Assembly (NCBI GenBank): GCA_028023455.1
Contig: JAQFVV010006208.1
Coordinates: forward strand, 11,612,984-11,676,983
Length of the DNA stretch: 64,000 nt
Source: Epiperipatus broadwayi
Lineage: Eukaryota > Onychophora > Udeonychophora > Euonychophora > Peripatidae
Direction: 5' to 3'
Position 1 is the first letter of the stretch. Every line of letters starts with the position of its first letter. Shown here piece by piece: positions 9,690 through 21,450 of the stretch. The position numbers and the translations under genes were made by a program. Under the pieces are notes generated by a model. The model saw only the letters and a program-made list of their open reading frames with translations, was not told where the DNA came from and did no database searches.

Positions 9690-10035
9690 CAAGGTTAATG
9701 AATGATTTTCAAACATTATAGCTTATCACTTTAGATTGACTTATGGAATTACTTTCCTCTGATGTGTGAGTACCTTTTTTAAATTTACTTTTTACTTTTT
9801 TTTCTTTACCCAATATTCTTATTTTTCTAATTAAGCATATGCTTATTAATACCTGCATATCTACTGCTTTGTTTTTTTATCATTCCTTTTTGTTTTTTTT
9901 AATGATTTACTAATGGACAACTAATATGTTCCACATTTGGTATTTCATAGATACAGTTTTCAGCACGTTCAAATTTTAGATTTTGTAAAGGTCAGGATTC
10001 CTCTCACTGGGCTGAGGATTTGAAAAGCTGTTTTG
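9690..10035 (-). pseudogene. PLE GIY-YIG region relic
   Basis: Heavily frameshifted minus-strand translation gives YEIPNVEHISCP, compared with YEIPCECGRYIGET in the copy at 17.3 kb, then the downstream basic helix (FKKGTHTSE, compared with FKEAAHMTM). Adjacent to the fold-back PLE terminus, so this is probably one decayed element. Confidence 0.55.
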
Positions 10036-10040
10036 ATATA

Positions 10041-10530
10041 CTACAAAATTCTCAACTTCTCCAAGGTCTTCTCATAAGATGAAGACACATTACCGGACGT
10101 CTCATTTTGTAATGTGTTAAGTTTTAATAACTTCACTTGTAAATCTTTTGTTTCTGAAAAATGATGTATTAGCGATGGGAACATCTTTTCTGCTTTGTGA
10201 CTGCTAGAATCAGTTGATGTTCCAAAAAACATTATATTTGTTAATTCAGTTTTAATTTGCAACATAGAAAGTGGAGCCAAAATATTATTATAGCATTACT
10301 TTAGTTCAAGCTATTGTCTCTTTCTTTGTTATATTTGAATCTGGATAAATAAGAGCATTTAATTTAGTAATGCGATCAAATGAAGTAAATGATTGATGGT
10401 GATTTATAACTTTATGGACAGTTGTCAACTCAACTGCACATAACAAAACACCTTTCATTGAATTTTGTTTAATCATACATAAGATTACATTTTTAGAAGA
10501 TGATGCAATAGATAATTTAGATTTATGATT
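10041..10530 (-). pseudogene. hAT/ZBED-type transposase relic
   Basis: The minus strand encodes ITKLNALIYPDSNITKKETI and then, in the 79-codon ORF at 10041-10280, STDSSSHKAEKMFPSLIHHF and LKLNTLQNETSGN. Upstream in-frame sequence adds INHHQSFTSFDR. This order matches the widespread hAT-derived proteins in which a 'D.S.H...KM.P' block precedes '..NETS'. In-frame stops break it between the blocks. Family assignment is from recalled motif order, not a search. Confidence 0.55.
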
Positions 10531-11425
10531 AATAATTTAAATATGAACTTTTATATATGATTTCCCTCCATAACATACAGATAAATAAATATTGCACACT
10601 GAACAAAATGCTTAACTCCTCTTCCTTTTTTAATAAACCACTCTTTTGTAAATTCTTTGGAAAAATGGCACTTCCATTTTGATTTATGCTACATGTTGTT
10701 TATATATATATATATAACACTTTTCTTATGTGTGGTCTGTGCTACAACAGCCAATATCGATGTTCGATGAACTGCTCACTAAACATCAATATAATTCAGT
10801 TGATATACAATAGTCCAATATTTTTTTTACTATACTTATTTATTAATAATTAAAAAATCTAATGGAGCAAAATAAAATATAACTAAAACAGGAGCAATTT
10901 GGTTGTTCACTAGAACATTTTAGAAACCAGGACATGTCCCAGTGACCGAAACTTATGACAGCCTTAGCCTAAATGCACGTGTATTTAAAACTTTACTTTT
11001 AGTGCGATTTCAAGAGATTTAAACTTTTCTCAAAAAAATGTAATTCGATATAAATAATACATACAACACATATACTAAATAAAAACTTGCTTAATACTTA
11101 AAATTAATATATATATATGTGCTCTGCGCACAGTTAATGAAGCTATTAATAAATTGTCAAAATTTTTTACTGCCAAGCGCTTTCGGGACAGTCTAAAGTC
11201 CCATATACATGGCGAGTTATTCTGTTAATAACTGTAAAACTATGCAAATTTTATGCAAATTTACATGCAGATGTTACTTAAAAATAAATTTTATGTAAAT
11301 CACCACTTTTGTGGTTCTTCTATAAATCTCGCAGTCTTCTTGGATAACTATAGCTATGAGTATAACTACCAGTTAACCGAAAGCATGCTCAGCATATTAT
11401 TTTGATATACAGTATTTCGTATACA
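10531..11425. other. AT-rich spacer, one PLE-like half hammerhead
   Basis: No gene. On the minus strand near 11170-11215 there is GGGAC-tttagact-GTCCC-GAAAGCGCTTGG, the 3' half of a PLE-type hammerhead. No CTGANGA is found upstream. The rest is featureless. Confidence 0.35.
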
Positions 11426-11505
11426 CATTGGTAGCCGAGTGGTTAGCACAGCTGCCTTACAAGCAGTTGTCTCGGATTCGCTTCCCGGCGGACACTTTGA
11501 CATAT
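11426..11505 (+). mobile_element. SINE-1 copy
   Basis: tRNA-like head with A box GGTAGCCGAGTGGTTAGC and degenerate B box GGATTCGCTTCC, ending in TTTGACATATAAAATAAAA. Same family as the insertion at 1353. Confidence 0.8.
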
Positions 11506-11511
11506 AAAATA

Positions 11512-12529
11512 AAAATAAAAAGTATTAAACAAGCTTTTCTTAGTATAAGTGTTGTATATATATTATTTATACTGAACTTTATTTTTAGATTTTAAAGAAC
11601 TTTAAAAAAAAAAAATTCTTAGAAATTGCATAATAGTTCATTATCTCTAAAGATCAAAATCTTTGCAGTATTATGATAAAATCTTAAAAAAATTATTAAT
11701 TTTAATCAAAAAAAAAAACATTTGATATATATACAAAAAAATACGTAAATATTAATAATTTTAAACAGGAATTCTTTTGTAATTTTTAATATATATGTTT
11801 AAAAAGTATATAAAAAACTTTTATTAAAATTATTAGTATTTACATCTAAAAGCCCATAAAAATAATCTAATTATTATTTATTTATACATATATAAGTTTT
11901 TACGTCTTTGGGTTAAAGATTCATCTGAAAGAATCGTTTTATCAAATCAAACAATTTTTTTAATATTTTACTGTCGAACAAAGGCTCTACAGTAGCTTTT
12001 AATAGATAAACGGCGAACGAAAAAAAATTACCCATAAGGCTTATGAATTTCCTTATGATGAAGATTTGAATAGTTTTTCATAAGGGGGGGGGGTTTCTAG
12101 ATAAATCATGTAAAAATATCTATTCAATGACCAGTTTTTGAATGATTACAGGTATTGACTATGGTTTGGCTTTCCTGTAAAAATAAAAGTGTATGGACTG
12201 AAAAAATTTAGGTTTTACTCAGAATGGATTCAAATCTAAATTGTGTCATGGCTTTATAACATTTGAAATTTCTTTTATATGTATGTGCATATATACATAT
12301 AATTATTAGTTTAAAGCAAAATTTAAAAAAAATTGACAACTAATAACTATATAATATGCAGAAGTGTCGTCTATCTTGAAAGTAGTTAAGTTTATCCAAT
12401 TAATCAATATCAAATTTTTAATTTATTTAAATAAAACGTCAAAATGCAATTTGAATACTATTTAACATCAATGGTGGATTTATTGTAATTCTTACAATAC
12501 ATTGTATAGGCTTAACACCTGCATTTATA
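11512..12529. other. AT-rich spacer
   Basis: No gene or structured repeat recognised. A nine-G run occurs near 12090. Confidence 0.35.
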
Positions 12530-12845
12530 TATGTAATATATGCGGGATTCGAACTCGGACTTTCACACGACCCACAACTCTCAATTGCCATCTTATATTG
12601 CTGACCCACCTGATCACACACATGTTGATAAATCAATACTAGTATATTGTAAATACCGAATTTTTTAAAGATGTAATTAAAGGGGATTTGAACACAGACT
12701 TTCAATCTTGTTTCAGCCATCATGGTCATCTTATATAACAGATACACTCGACCACACACATTTATCTTTTTCACATGTGTGTGGTCATATGTATCAGTTA
12801 TATAAGATGGAGTGGATGGCTGAAGAAAGCCTGTAGTTCTTATAA
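12530..12845. repeat. HHR-A family fragments without ribozyme core
   Basis: Pieces of the family ends (gggattcgaactc, aaaggggatttgaacac) and the 3' flank (cacatgtgtgtggtcat) occur as an inverted pair around 12765. The ribozyme core is absent. It closely resembles the left part of the 60.03 kb element. Confidence 0.6.
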
Positions 12846-13371
12846 CCCATTTTTAGCCATTGTAGTTATATTTTTACATTTTTTGGCATTGTTGTTGAAT
12901 TAATTATATAAAGAAAATGCGTTTTCTTCCATAGCGTAAGCTTGTGATAAACCACCTGTAGAGGTCCCTACTATCGCATTTTACACGCATATTATCGAGG
13001 TTATAGCCTCAGTAAATATTACTTTCATGATATAAGGATAGTGAATCCATTGGCGATCTTTAGGCACTCTATTAGATGGGCACAGATGCTATTGTGCCAA
13101 AATGAAACAGAACATTTTAGAAAATTATTTGTATTACATTAAAAGTAGAAAAATACATAAAATAAATGGGGCATTTTTATTGAAAAAAATTCCCCCTCTG
13201 CTCCCGGTTCTCTTTAATCAAAACTCATTCAATTCTCTAAACCAGAGCATGAGAAACCTTTTCAAAACAGCAGGCTACAAGATATTCATCATCATAAATT
13301 GAACCATACCAACGAAAAAAATATCACAGATATCACATTTGATATAAAGCATATCAAAATAAAATTATTTT
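12846..13371. other. Spacer with interspersed repeat piece
   Basis: At 12945-13015 a reversed piece of the 8.6/14.85-kb repeat occurs (gtagaggtccctactatcg). No coding potential is convincing. Confidence 0.35.
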
Positions 13372-13456
13372 TTTATATGTCAAAGCGTTGACCGGGAAGC
13401 ACACCCGGGCCAGGTGCTTGGAAGGCAACTATGCTAACCACTAAGCCACCAGCGCT
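13372..13456 (-). mobile_element. SINE-1 copy, minus strand
   Basis: Reverse-oriented tRNA-like element: B box complement ggaagcacaccc and A box complement ccactaagccacc, beginning with the family end atgtcaaagc. Target duplications of about 14 bp (aaataaaattattt) flank it. Confidence 0.8.
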
Positions 13457-13465
13457 TGACAAATA

Positions 13466-13960
13466 AAATTATTTTAAAATAAAGTTTACATAAATTTTAA
13501 GAAATTAAAAATGATTGACTTACAATTTTAGTGAAAAGCTTTGATTGCAGATTTTTAAATTAATCATCTGAATACGTAGAAGACTTGTATTCAGGGTCTC
13601 TATTATTAACTAGTGGGTATACAGGGAGAGTATTACTAGTCCCAAACTTCTACTTGTTTCCAAAGTCTTGATATAATTGATTCTCTTTAGAAATTTTAAA
13701 TTAAGAAAATGAAAGATCACTAATCTACTTACTTTCTTCAGTTTAGAGACAAATTTGCTTTTCATGTTCAAAAGTTTCTCATTTCTCTGAACCTATAAAA
13801 ACACTGAAGCATTTCTTTTATAGCAATGACCTGCATGATAGAATACTAAATCTCTATATTTAGATTCAAATTCTAAAAATTCTTTAATCCGATTAAAGAT
13901 AAGTGCTTGGATTTTTATAAAATTGATGTTTAAAATACTGGTTGCTTAAAATAGTAATAG
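13466..13960. other. AT-rich spacer
   Basis: Nothing recognised. Confidence 0.35.
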
Positions 13961-13964
13961 AAAT

Positions 13965-14335
13965 AATTGTATTTATATGTTGGACTATTTCCATTATCTA
14001 ATATGAGTACAGAATACCTTTATATATATATGAAATTTCTACTGACTGTTGCCTTTGGCAGAATGGCTCAGTTGGTTAGAGCATTATCTTAAAATTCAAT
14101 ACTCAAGAATCTAAGATCTAGGTTCGATTTCCATGCTAGTACTGTCACTGGTCAGGCTAGCACACCTAAAGAAGAGGGGAGAATAACACCTTTCGAAATG
14201 TTGTGCATATACTATCCTGTGTGCTATTACTAACAGTTGAATGTATTTGGAATATTTAAATAAAGTTAAATTTTTCTAAAAACATTCAATACTCGTATTA
14301 GATGATGGAAATTTTCTAACATATAAATACAACTA
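13965..14335 (+). mobile_element. PLE-2 terminal element with tRNA-like module
   Basis: Bounded by inverted ends (gtatttatatgttgga... and its complement near 14330). Inside is a tRNA-like unit with A box TGGCTCAGTTGG (14064-14075) and B box GGTTCGATTTCC (14121-14132), then a hammerhead-like stretch (TAAAGAAGAGG...CCTTTCGAAATGTTGTG). The same module directly follows PLE GIY-YIG coding sequence at 17.0 kb, so this is read as a non-autonomous PLE-2 derivative and not an independent SINE. Confidence 0.65.
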
Positions 14336-14844
14336 AAACACTATTACAAACATTCAGGAAAATAAACATAAAGTTTTCAAATTTTACTGATTTTACCAAT
14401 GGATTTTGATTTTTTTAAAAATATGATAAATTATCCTTAATCTTTCATGTTAATATTTGCATATGATACATAAATATTCTTGCTGCCATCTCAAAATTAT
14501 TAATGGAAACAGAAAGTAAATTTTTTTAAAAAAATTTAAGCTGTTAATTTTCACTGGTTGATAATTTATGAATCTCATTTACAACAATCTTTTATTGAAA
14601 GAAAGTGTGCATGAATAGGTAAAAATAAATGATAACATAAAATTTTAATAAAACTTATTATGCTGGTATAATCATATTGGCAAAGTATAAGTATAACACT
14701 AAATATTCTTGAAGAAGCATGTGGAAAGTTATAAAAAAAATACAAGTTGCTCTAAATACATTTTTATTCACTCCCAAAATTTTCATGAATAACCTTTAAT
14801 AGTTAAATTTGTAAAGCACATAGTCGTTACATAAATTAATATAT

Positions 14845-15105
14845 ATTAAGGCTATAACCTTAAGACCATGTGCTTGAAAAACGACAGTAGGGACCTCTAC
14901 AAATCTTAACACAAGATTTATTTAAAAGACAAAAGCAGCCTCTCTTATCTTCAACCTACTTTTTAATTATATAGGAGAATCTAAAGCATTTTGATTTGAG
15001 AGCATAAGACTATTAAATACCTCACTGATTAAGTCCACAATTTCTATAACATGCTAACATTCGTGAAATCTCCAGTGCATGGTCTTAAGGTTATAGCATG
15101 AAAAA
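14845..15105. repeat. Interspersed repeat with inverted ends
   Basis: The left end (ggctataaccttaagaccatg) and the right end (catggtcttaaggttatagc) are inverted copies. The block after the left end (cgacagtagggacctct) recurs at 8.6 kb and in reverse near 13 kb. Class unknown; possibly a miniature inverted-repeat transposon. Confidence 0.55.
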
Positions 15106-15351
15106 TCTTTAACTAAACATGGTACTGTAAAGGCTAACAAAACTAAAAATTAGGAACATCTGCTGTTTTATCTTAGTTATAAAATAAAGTATTTCTCAGG
15201 TGATCCGAAAATGATTTTTTCTAAATTGAAAATTTTAAAAAAATATTACAACAATCTTGAGATCAATTAAGTAATCTAGCAATAACTTTTATAGAAAAAG
15301 AGATATATTAAACAAATACAGCTATCAAGTCAAAGAATGATTTAAAATATT

Positions 15352-15570
15352 CCTGTCAGGAACCCCCCAAACCCCTGATGATGGTTTTGTGCTTTGGCAC
15401 TCCTCAGAGAGGAAATCATGGTCAGGGGTTTGGGGGGTTCCTGACAGGGATATTTTAAATGCTTTCTCTGGCTAAGCATTTATTATAAAGCTTGTTGAGG
15501 AATTGGCAATCCTCATTGTTTATAACTTACAAGCTTAAGAGAATAGGGTCATGTGATCTATGACTCTTAT
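15352..15570 (-). repeat. HHR-C fold-back element
   Basis: A perfect 27-bp inverted repeat (15352-15378 against 15422-15448) encloses a hammerhead-like core on the minus strand: CTGAGGA, GTGC-caaa-GCAC, then AAAACC (G12 changed to A). The 3' flank shares gttgaggaattggcaatcctcattg and gtcatgtgatctatgactc with the copy at 5.74 kb. The arms are effectively an extended stem I. Confidence 0.6.
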
Positions 15571-15574
15571 TTTG

Positions 15575-15904
15575 ATTATTTAAAGAATGATTTAATTTCA
15601 AATGCTTTTATATTAACTTCACATTTTTGAATTATCAATGAAAAAAATCTATTCCTGTTTAGAACTCCAACTCCCATCCTTGTGTTTCTATACAAAACTC
15701 CTTAGCAACTGATTCAATGAAAATATTATATTTGTAGAATAAAATTTTATTAATAACTGTTTAATATTAATAGAATAAAGTTTGTAGAAAAATGATTGCA
15801 ATGACATTGTATTGATAATATTGTGGATGAACAAAAATGATTAAAAGAGACTGATGAAGAAAATTATTTTATTTAAATTTAAATTATATGTTTTATTTAT
15901 AAAC
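15575..15904. other. AT-rich spacer
   Basis: Nothing recognised. Confidence 0.35.
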
Positions 15905-16555
15905 ATATCATCATCATCAACTATTATCAATCCACTGCAGGATGAAGGTCTCTCCAAGTTTAATCCATCTTTCCTGATCTTTAGCTTCTCTTCTCCACAT
16001 CACTTCTGTACACTTTCTTATTTCATCCATCCATCTCACACATGGTCTCTTTCTCGGTCTTTTACAATCTCTTGGAATCCAGTTTAAGATTTCAATTGTC
16101 CATCTAGTTTCATCTCTTCTAGCAATATGTCCAGCCCAACTCCAATTCAATCTTTTACTTTTTTCAATGAGGTCAGTAACACCTGTTTGTTCTCTTACCC
16201 ATACATTGCGTTTTTGATCTCTACTTGTTACTCCCAACATGTATCTCTCCACACTTCTTTGAGTGGTCTGGAGTCTCTGTATTGCTCTTCTATTAAGTGT
16301 TCAAGTCTCAGATCCATAAGTAAGAACTGGTAAAACACATTTGTTGAAAACTTTCCTTTTCAAACACATAGGCATATTTCCTTTTAGTATCAAGTTATTT
16401 CTACCAAAAGCACTCCAACCAAGTTTAATTCTATGATTAATTTCATCCATTATGTTTCCATCTGTATTAATAATCTGACCAAGGTATTTGTAACTGTTAA
16501 CTTCTTTTAATTCATCATAATCAATCTTTATTTTCATATTTTGAGTTATTTATTT
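15905..16555 (-). pseudogene. RTE LINE, reverse transcriptase C-terminal region
   Basis: Two minus-strand frames split by a frameshift. The first (16301-16537) has YLGQIINTDGNIMDEINHRI and LKRKVFNKCVLPVLTYGSET. The second (15917-16252) has RYMLGVTSRDQKRNVWVR, SWAGHIARR and RWTIEILNWIPRDCKRPRKR. These are hallmark C-terminal blocks of RTE-clade endonuclease/reverse transcriptases. It ends in ATCCTGCAGTGG plus a TGATGATGA tail. Only the last ~20% of the protein is present. Confidence 0.85.
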
Positions 16556-16659
16556 ATATAGTACTATATTTTAAACTGCTGTAATAATAATTAGGGATCA
16601 CTCCACTACACATACACTAGATAGATTTTAAACATTTAATGAATATTCTCCTTTCCAAA

Positions 16660-17050
16660 CACAAGATAAAGTGTTTTCCTGAAGGTTTGTGGTGATGGTG
16701 TTTTATATGTATTTTTATATTGGTAGTCCATCACTTAATATGCATATTGAATGTCTAGAAAAATTTAACTTTATTTAAATATTCCAAATACATTCAGCTG
16801 TTAATAATAGCACATCAAACAGGTTAGTATATGTGCAAAATTTTGAGAGGTATGATTCTCCCTCTTCTTCAGGTGTTGCTGGCCTGATCAGTGATAGTAC
16901 TAGCATGGTATTCGAACCTGGATCCTTATATCTTTGATTATTGAATTTTAAGATAATGCTCTAACCAACTGAGCCATCCTGCCAAAGGCAAGAGTCAGTA
17001 GAAATTTCATATACTTATCTATAAGGTTCCTCCTGATTTCTCCACATTTT
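16660..17050 (-). mobile_element. PLE-2 3' terminal region with tRNA-like module
   Basis: Reading on the minus strand, the end of the PLE coding region is followed by GGAGGAACCTTATAGATAAG, the tRNA-like unit (A box GATGGCTCAGTTGG, B box GGTTCGAATACC), a CTGAAGAAGAGG...CCTCTC hammerhead-like stretch, then ...AATATTTAAATAAAGTTAAA. The same order at 53.4-52.8 kb and 14 kb shows the tRNA-like module belongs to the element. Confidence 0.65.
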
Positions 17051-17590
17051 CCTAAGAACAAAGTTGATTACTAGGTTGACTTATGGGATTGTTTACCATT
17101 GTCATATGAGCAGCTTCTTTAAATTTTCTTCTTTGTATCTTTTCTTCTTTATCCAACATTTTTGTATTTTCCCAATTGAACATATATTCATTAGTACATA
17201 TATGGTCTGCTACCTTAGACACCTGTTTTCTCTCTTCTAATCATCAGTTTATGTTCTTTCAAGTGCTTTTCAATGGTACAACTGGTCTCACCAATATATC
17301 TCCCACATTCACATGGTATTTCATAGATGCAGTTTTTTCTGTTCAGCATTACAAGGGTAGGTTTTGTAGATGTTAGAATTCCTCATAGTGTGGTATGACT
17401 CAGGAAAGTTATTCTGATGTTATACTGGTTGCAGATTTTTCTTAATTTATCTACTTTTGGAATGTATGGGTACACTACAGTACCAATAATTGTCTTTTCT
17501 CTTGATGGTTCTTTTTGTTGTCTACTCAATGTTTTCTTAATAACAGCTGATGGATCTATTGAAAAGATAGAATGAATCATTCCATCTATT
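17051..17590 (-). pseudogene. PLE-2 GIY-YIG endonuclease relic
   Basis: The upstream part (17383-17580) encodes GTVVYPYIPKVDKLRKICNQ, the linker block seen before the nuclease in Penelope-like proteins. After a stop, CIYEIPCECGRYIGET gives the GIY-YIG motif, then STIEKH-type helix, KVADHICTNEYMFNWEN and KMLDKEEKIQRRKFKEAAHM. RT is missing. At least one stop and one frameshift are present. Confidence 0.75.
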
Positions 17591-18529
17591 TAACCTATAT
17601 ATATATTATAATGATCGGGGAGGTGATCAAACCATATCTGCACTATGAGGGTGTCATCTAGGCATTTGAATCTAGAAGATTTATAAAGTAGGCAGATACA
17701 TGCTGTTAAAGATTCCACTTTTATTTATTAAGACCATTAGCCCACTGTCACTAGCTCAGCAGAGTAGCAGAGATTTATATTTATAAATTCTTATCTAAAA
17801 CTATTTTTAATATTAAAAAAAAGAATAAAATAAGCCACTGCCAGTAATTAACACACAAACAATATTTATTTACGCACATATATAATCATTTTAAATTTGA
17901 GGAATAACTTTTACTTTGGATTTTAACTTGATTTTAGAATTTGATTTTACATTTTAACTTTTATAAGCTATTATCAGTTCACACAGATGAATTTTATAAA
18001 GTTTGTTATTTTTTTAATGTTGAGCATAGGTCGACTACACAGATTACACATTCAAAAACATTTCATAATGAACATAAATGATCAAAACATAAAGTCATTG
18101 ATGTAATTGCAGAGTGAATTCAGACGAAACCCAATGGCATTCATCATAAGATGCCGCATTGACACTAATAACTAAAAAGACATCTGAATAAATACATTTT
18201 AGATATTCAACGTAAGATATCATTATTTACCGAATGTCTATATATTTTAATCAAATATGAAAACAAAACATAATTAAATGTGAACGAATCTATGCAAGCA
18301 TCTATGCCCAACTTAAATTTAATGCATTTAAATAATTTATACAATATTAATAAAAATTAAAAAAATAAAAATGGAAATGATTTAAAAAAAATACTTTCAA
18401 TAAAATAATAAATAATTTAGTCAGATAGGAAATTCTTCTATTTAGAATATTGAAAAGTTTACCATTTGGAGTTCTTTTTGTTTAGAAATGTTCATTAATT
18501 ATATATTTATTACATTTAGAAAAGTTCAT
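17591..18529. other. AT-rich spacer
   Basis: No gene recognised. Part may be older PLE-2 sequence but no RT motif was found. Confidence 0.3.
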
Positions 18530-18960
18530 CTTTAAACCGTTGCCATTTGGGTTCCAGGGTTAATTGTCCTGATGTCCTAGGGAGACCGGTATGCTGTTGG
18601 CCATTTTATTGATTCATCTGGAGGTCTTTTACTTTAGCTGGTCCTCAATGTAGACATGATTGGTCATTTCTCTTTCTCTTTTAGCAGAAATGAAGGGATT
18701 GAAGAGTGTGTCTTTTCAATCTCTTCTCCTTCAACTCCGCACTAACACATATCACCACTACTGTCATACATCTCTCCCAGATCTTTCTTCACTCACTTTT
18801 TATAGTAGACTTTCAGATCCAGTGGACATTATGTCATGACGATGGTGATGGTCTTTTCACTGAGGTCCAATTCCATGAGTGATTTCTTTTATTGGCCATT
18901 CTGATCCCATTGTTTTTCTCTCCTATCTGATCTTTACTTATACATTTTAAATGCCCAAGG
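18530..18960. other. GC-richer non-coding island
   Basis: Composition is clearly less AT-rich than the neighbourhood, with no long ORF. The minus strand has a TATA-like ctactataaaaagtg and a CCAAT. It could be an LTR, an old element or a regulatory region. Unresolved. Confidence 0.3.
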
Positions 18961-19729
18961 GCTAGTTTACATTTAACTAATTAAAACAATCATTTCCATT
19001 TTATGATTAATTAATGTGTTTTCCAAACTTAAAGATATATTTTTATCTCTAAATCTTTTTAAGTTTTAGTTGAAAATTTAGTTTTAAAACTTTTTCTTTT
19101 TTTTTAATAAAGTTTCTTTTTTAATTTCTCATCTGTGCGATTTTATATATATTATAAAGTTTAGATGACTTTTAAATTTCATTTTTTTTTTAAAAAACAA
19201 ATTTTTATTTGCGAACTTTATATTTTGATTTAATGTTTAATAAAAAAAAATAATGTAACGGCGTATGTGCCCATTACAATACATTGAACCTGATTAAAAT
19301 CCGATTCAATGGTGTCATTACAAAAAAAAAGAAATTTATTAAGCTTTTAATTTTCATTAAACATAGAGTTTAAATTTGCAGTATTATTTAAAAAGAATGC
19401 GTGTATCGAAGTACACATGCGTTTATATGTAAAATGGATTTTTTTAAAAATGTTTATCGATTTATTTTAAAATAATTTTCATATACCGCCTGTTTTTAAA
19501 TCCATTTGATTTAAAAACAAGCTGGCTAGCTAGTTGCATTCCTGTGGCTTTTATTTTAATTATTGTAACCAATTTCTATAGCAGAGATTTGATTTTTATG
19601 TTGTTGTTTTCATTTCAATAAACTCTGGGTAGAATTCTTAGATAGATTGAGTGGGAGATTAATATTTGCCCTGCCTAAGGCATAGAAATTGGACAACAAG
19701 TAAAGTGTTTCATGGGAAATGGAGCAACG

Positions 19730-19790
19730 TATAAATAGCCCTGAAAATTTGGAGTGTCAGTTAATTCATTGTTCGTTGATAGACAAGCTG
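19730..19790 (+). promoter_or_regulatory. TATA plus initiator core promoter candidate
   Basis: TATAAATA at 19730-19737 is followed by TCAGTT at 19757-19762, placing the initiator A 29 bp after the TATA start. AGCTG at +28 to +32 matches the downstream promoter element at four of five positions. This geometry is textbook for an animal RNA polymerase II promoter, particularly in arthropods. Whether it drives a host gene or an LTR element is unknown. Confidence 0.45.
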
Positions 19791-21358
19791 TTTATCAAGT
19801 GAGAATTTATATCAGTGCAGACATTTAATTTCTTAAAGGACATCAGCTGTGATTAAATACTTTTGCCTGCAACAAAATGAAAAATTCTATACTTGTTACC
19901 ATCACCTGAATGGCTTGCTAACTCCACAAAAGACGGATCCCTGACTACCAAGTTTGCTCCAGTAATGCCTTGAACACCTAAAAGAAGTCGGAACCTCTCT
20001 ACATCTACCTTGCTGCCTAAAGAACCTGAAAATGAACTTAAGTAAAAGTGCGCACTCTACGTGAACTTTGTTTTACCGAAAGGTAACTATTTTCGTTTTT
20101 ATTCTTCCCAGGGTAAATTAATTCTCATTAAATCTCCGCTCAATCTAATCATAAATATGTCTTCTTAAATCAATATAGCCTCATATCTAATATCTGCTGT
20201 GTTTTCCAATATTTTATAGTGTGTCTTGGAATCTTAGTTTTAAGCTTCCAATTTGCTTTCAGTTTTGTTTATTGGAGAGTGACGAATGAGTTTTATATTT
20301 GATGCCTCGCTTTTGTAAATGCTTTAGCAGTCTTGTATATATATATATTTATGATTACCTGTAATTATTTAGTATTCAATAATTAATTTTATACTCTATG
20401 TTTGCCCTCTTGCTAAACCTCCAAAACTCTTTTGGCTGACGACTTTATTGTCTAATTTTCCGCAGGTGGAGATTTCGTTTCTAATATCTCTAAAAGCGGA
20501 AATTAGAATTGTGTTTTTCTTTGTAATTTTATAAGTCATCAGCAGGAAGATAAAATTTATCCTTTCTTAAATTACAGGTGAGCAATACTTTCGTTCTGCT
20601 AGAGTATTTAAACTTTTGATATTTCGTACTCATGTGCACTCTCCGATAGATTTCTTTTTGTAGTTATTATGTGTGCTTTAAATTTATCAGAGCGTGTACT
20701 CAGAATTTGTTTGTAAGTTTATTTTCTTTTCTTTATTTGCTGGGGCAGATGTAACTGTTTTTCTAATCATTTACTTGTCTCTTATTGGGACCATTAATTA
20801 TTAATTTTAAAGTAATTTTCGCCAATTGTTTGACTGAGATTCACCAGTTTTAATTGCTTCTTCATTTCAGTCATGTTTGTCGGTTGTTCTTGAGGTGGAT
20901 CAATCACCATTATTTTAAATGTAGTAATAGGTGCAGCTCATACCGATATAAGGACATTCGAGGTCTGACCAATTTTCAGATCCTGAACAGCTCATCGGCG
21001 CTGGATTCTTTGATCTATTTCAGGGGCATATGGTTTAAATATCTGAAAGTGAAAACCAATGTTTAGGTGAATCCTCTGCTGAATGAAATTTGCTTCCTCC
21101 CTTTTAAATTTGTTTATTAGAAGATCAGTCAGTCTGTCATAGCTTTGCCTTTAGTATGTCTGGTACACGCCTGAGTTAACCCCATCTATTGTGGCATAAA
21201 CTTATATTTAATAATTTATTGTCTCATAATAAAATTTATGAAATATGTTTAAACTTAATTTGGCTGACGTTTGTCTTTGTGCTTTTGTCTCAATTGTCTA
21301 AACAATTTAAGAACTCTTGTTTCTCCCCGAGTCTAGTCGGTGCAAACCATCATCATCA

Positions 21359-21428
21359 TCTATTCTGATCACAGTAAACAAATTTTCCAGACACATAGTG
21401 GTCTGGTGGCGCCCTCTGTTTCAGAATA
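21359..21428. repeat. Nested hairpin with GGTGGCGCCCTCT core
   Basis: The outer inverted repeat tctattctga/tcagaataga (10 bp, perfect) encloses the inner repeat ccagac/gtctgg. The GC-rich loop side contains tggtggcgccctctg, partly resembling a CTCF-type site. It lies in an otherwise very AT-rich setting. Confidence 0.4.
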
Positions 21429-21450
21429 GATTGAGTATCCGGTATAATAT

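Larger units (their letters stand above)
19250..21450. other. Unclassified region, possible LTR or gene 5' region
   Basis: Begins near tgtaacggcgtatgtgccc, an LTR-like start, and contains a strong core promoter (next entry) but no ORF above about 70 codons. No second copy was found in the window, so an LTR identity cannot be proved. Near 20082 a possible splice donor (AAAG|GTAACT) follows a GC-richer transcribed-looking stretch. Confidence 0.3.

Noticed and set aside
14057-14132. Functional tRNA gene
   Set aside because: A and B boxes are present, but the acceptor and anticodon stems do not pair as in a tRNA and the unit recurs at the same place in PLE-2 elements.
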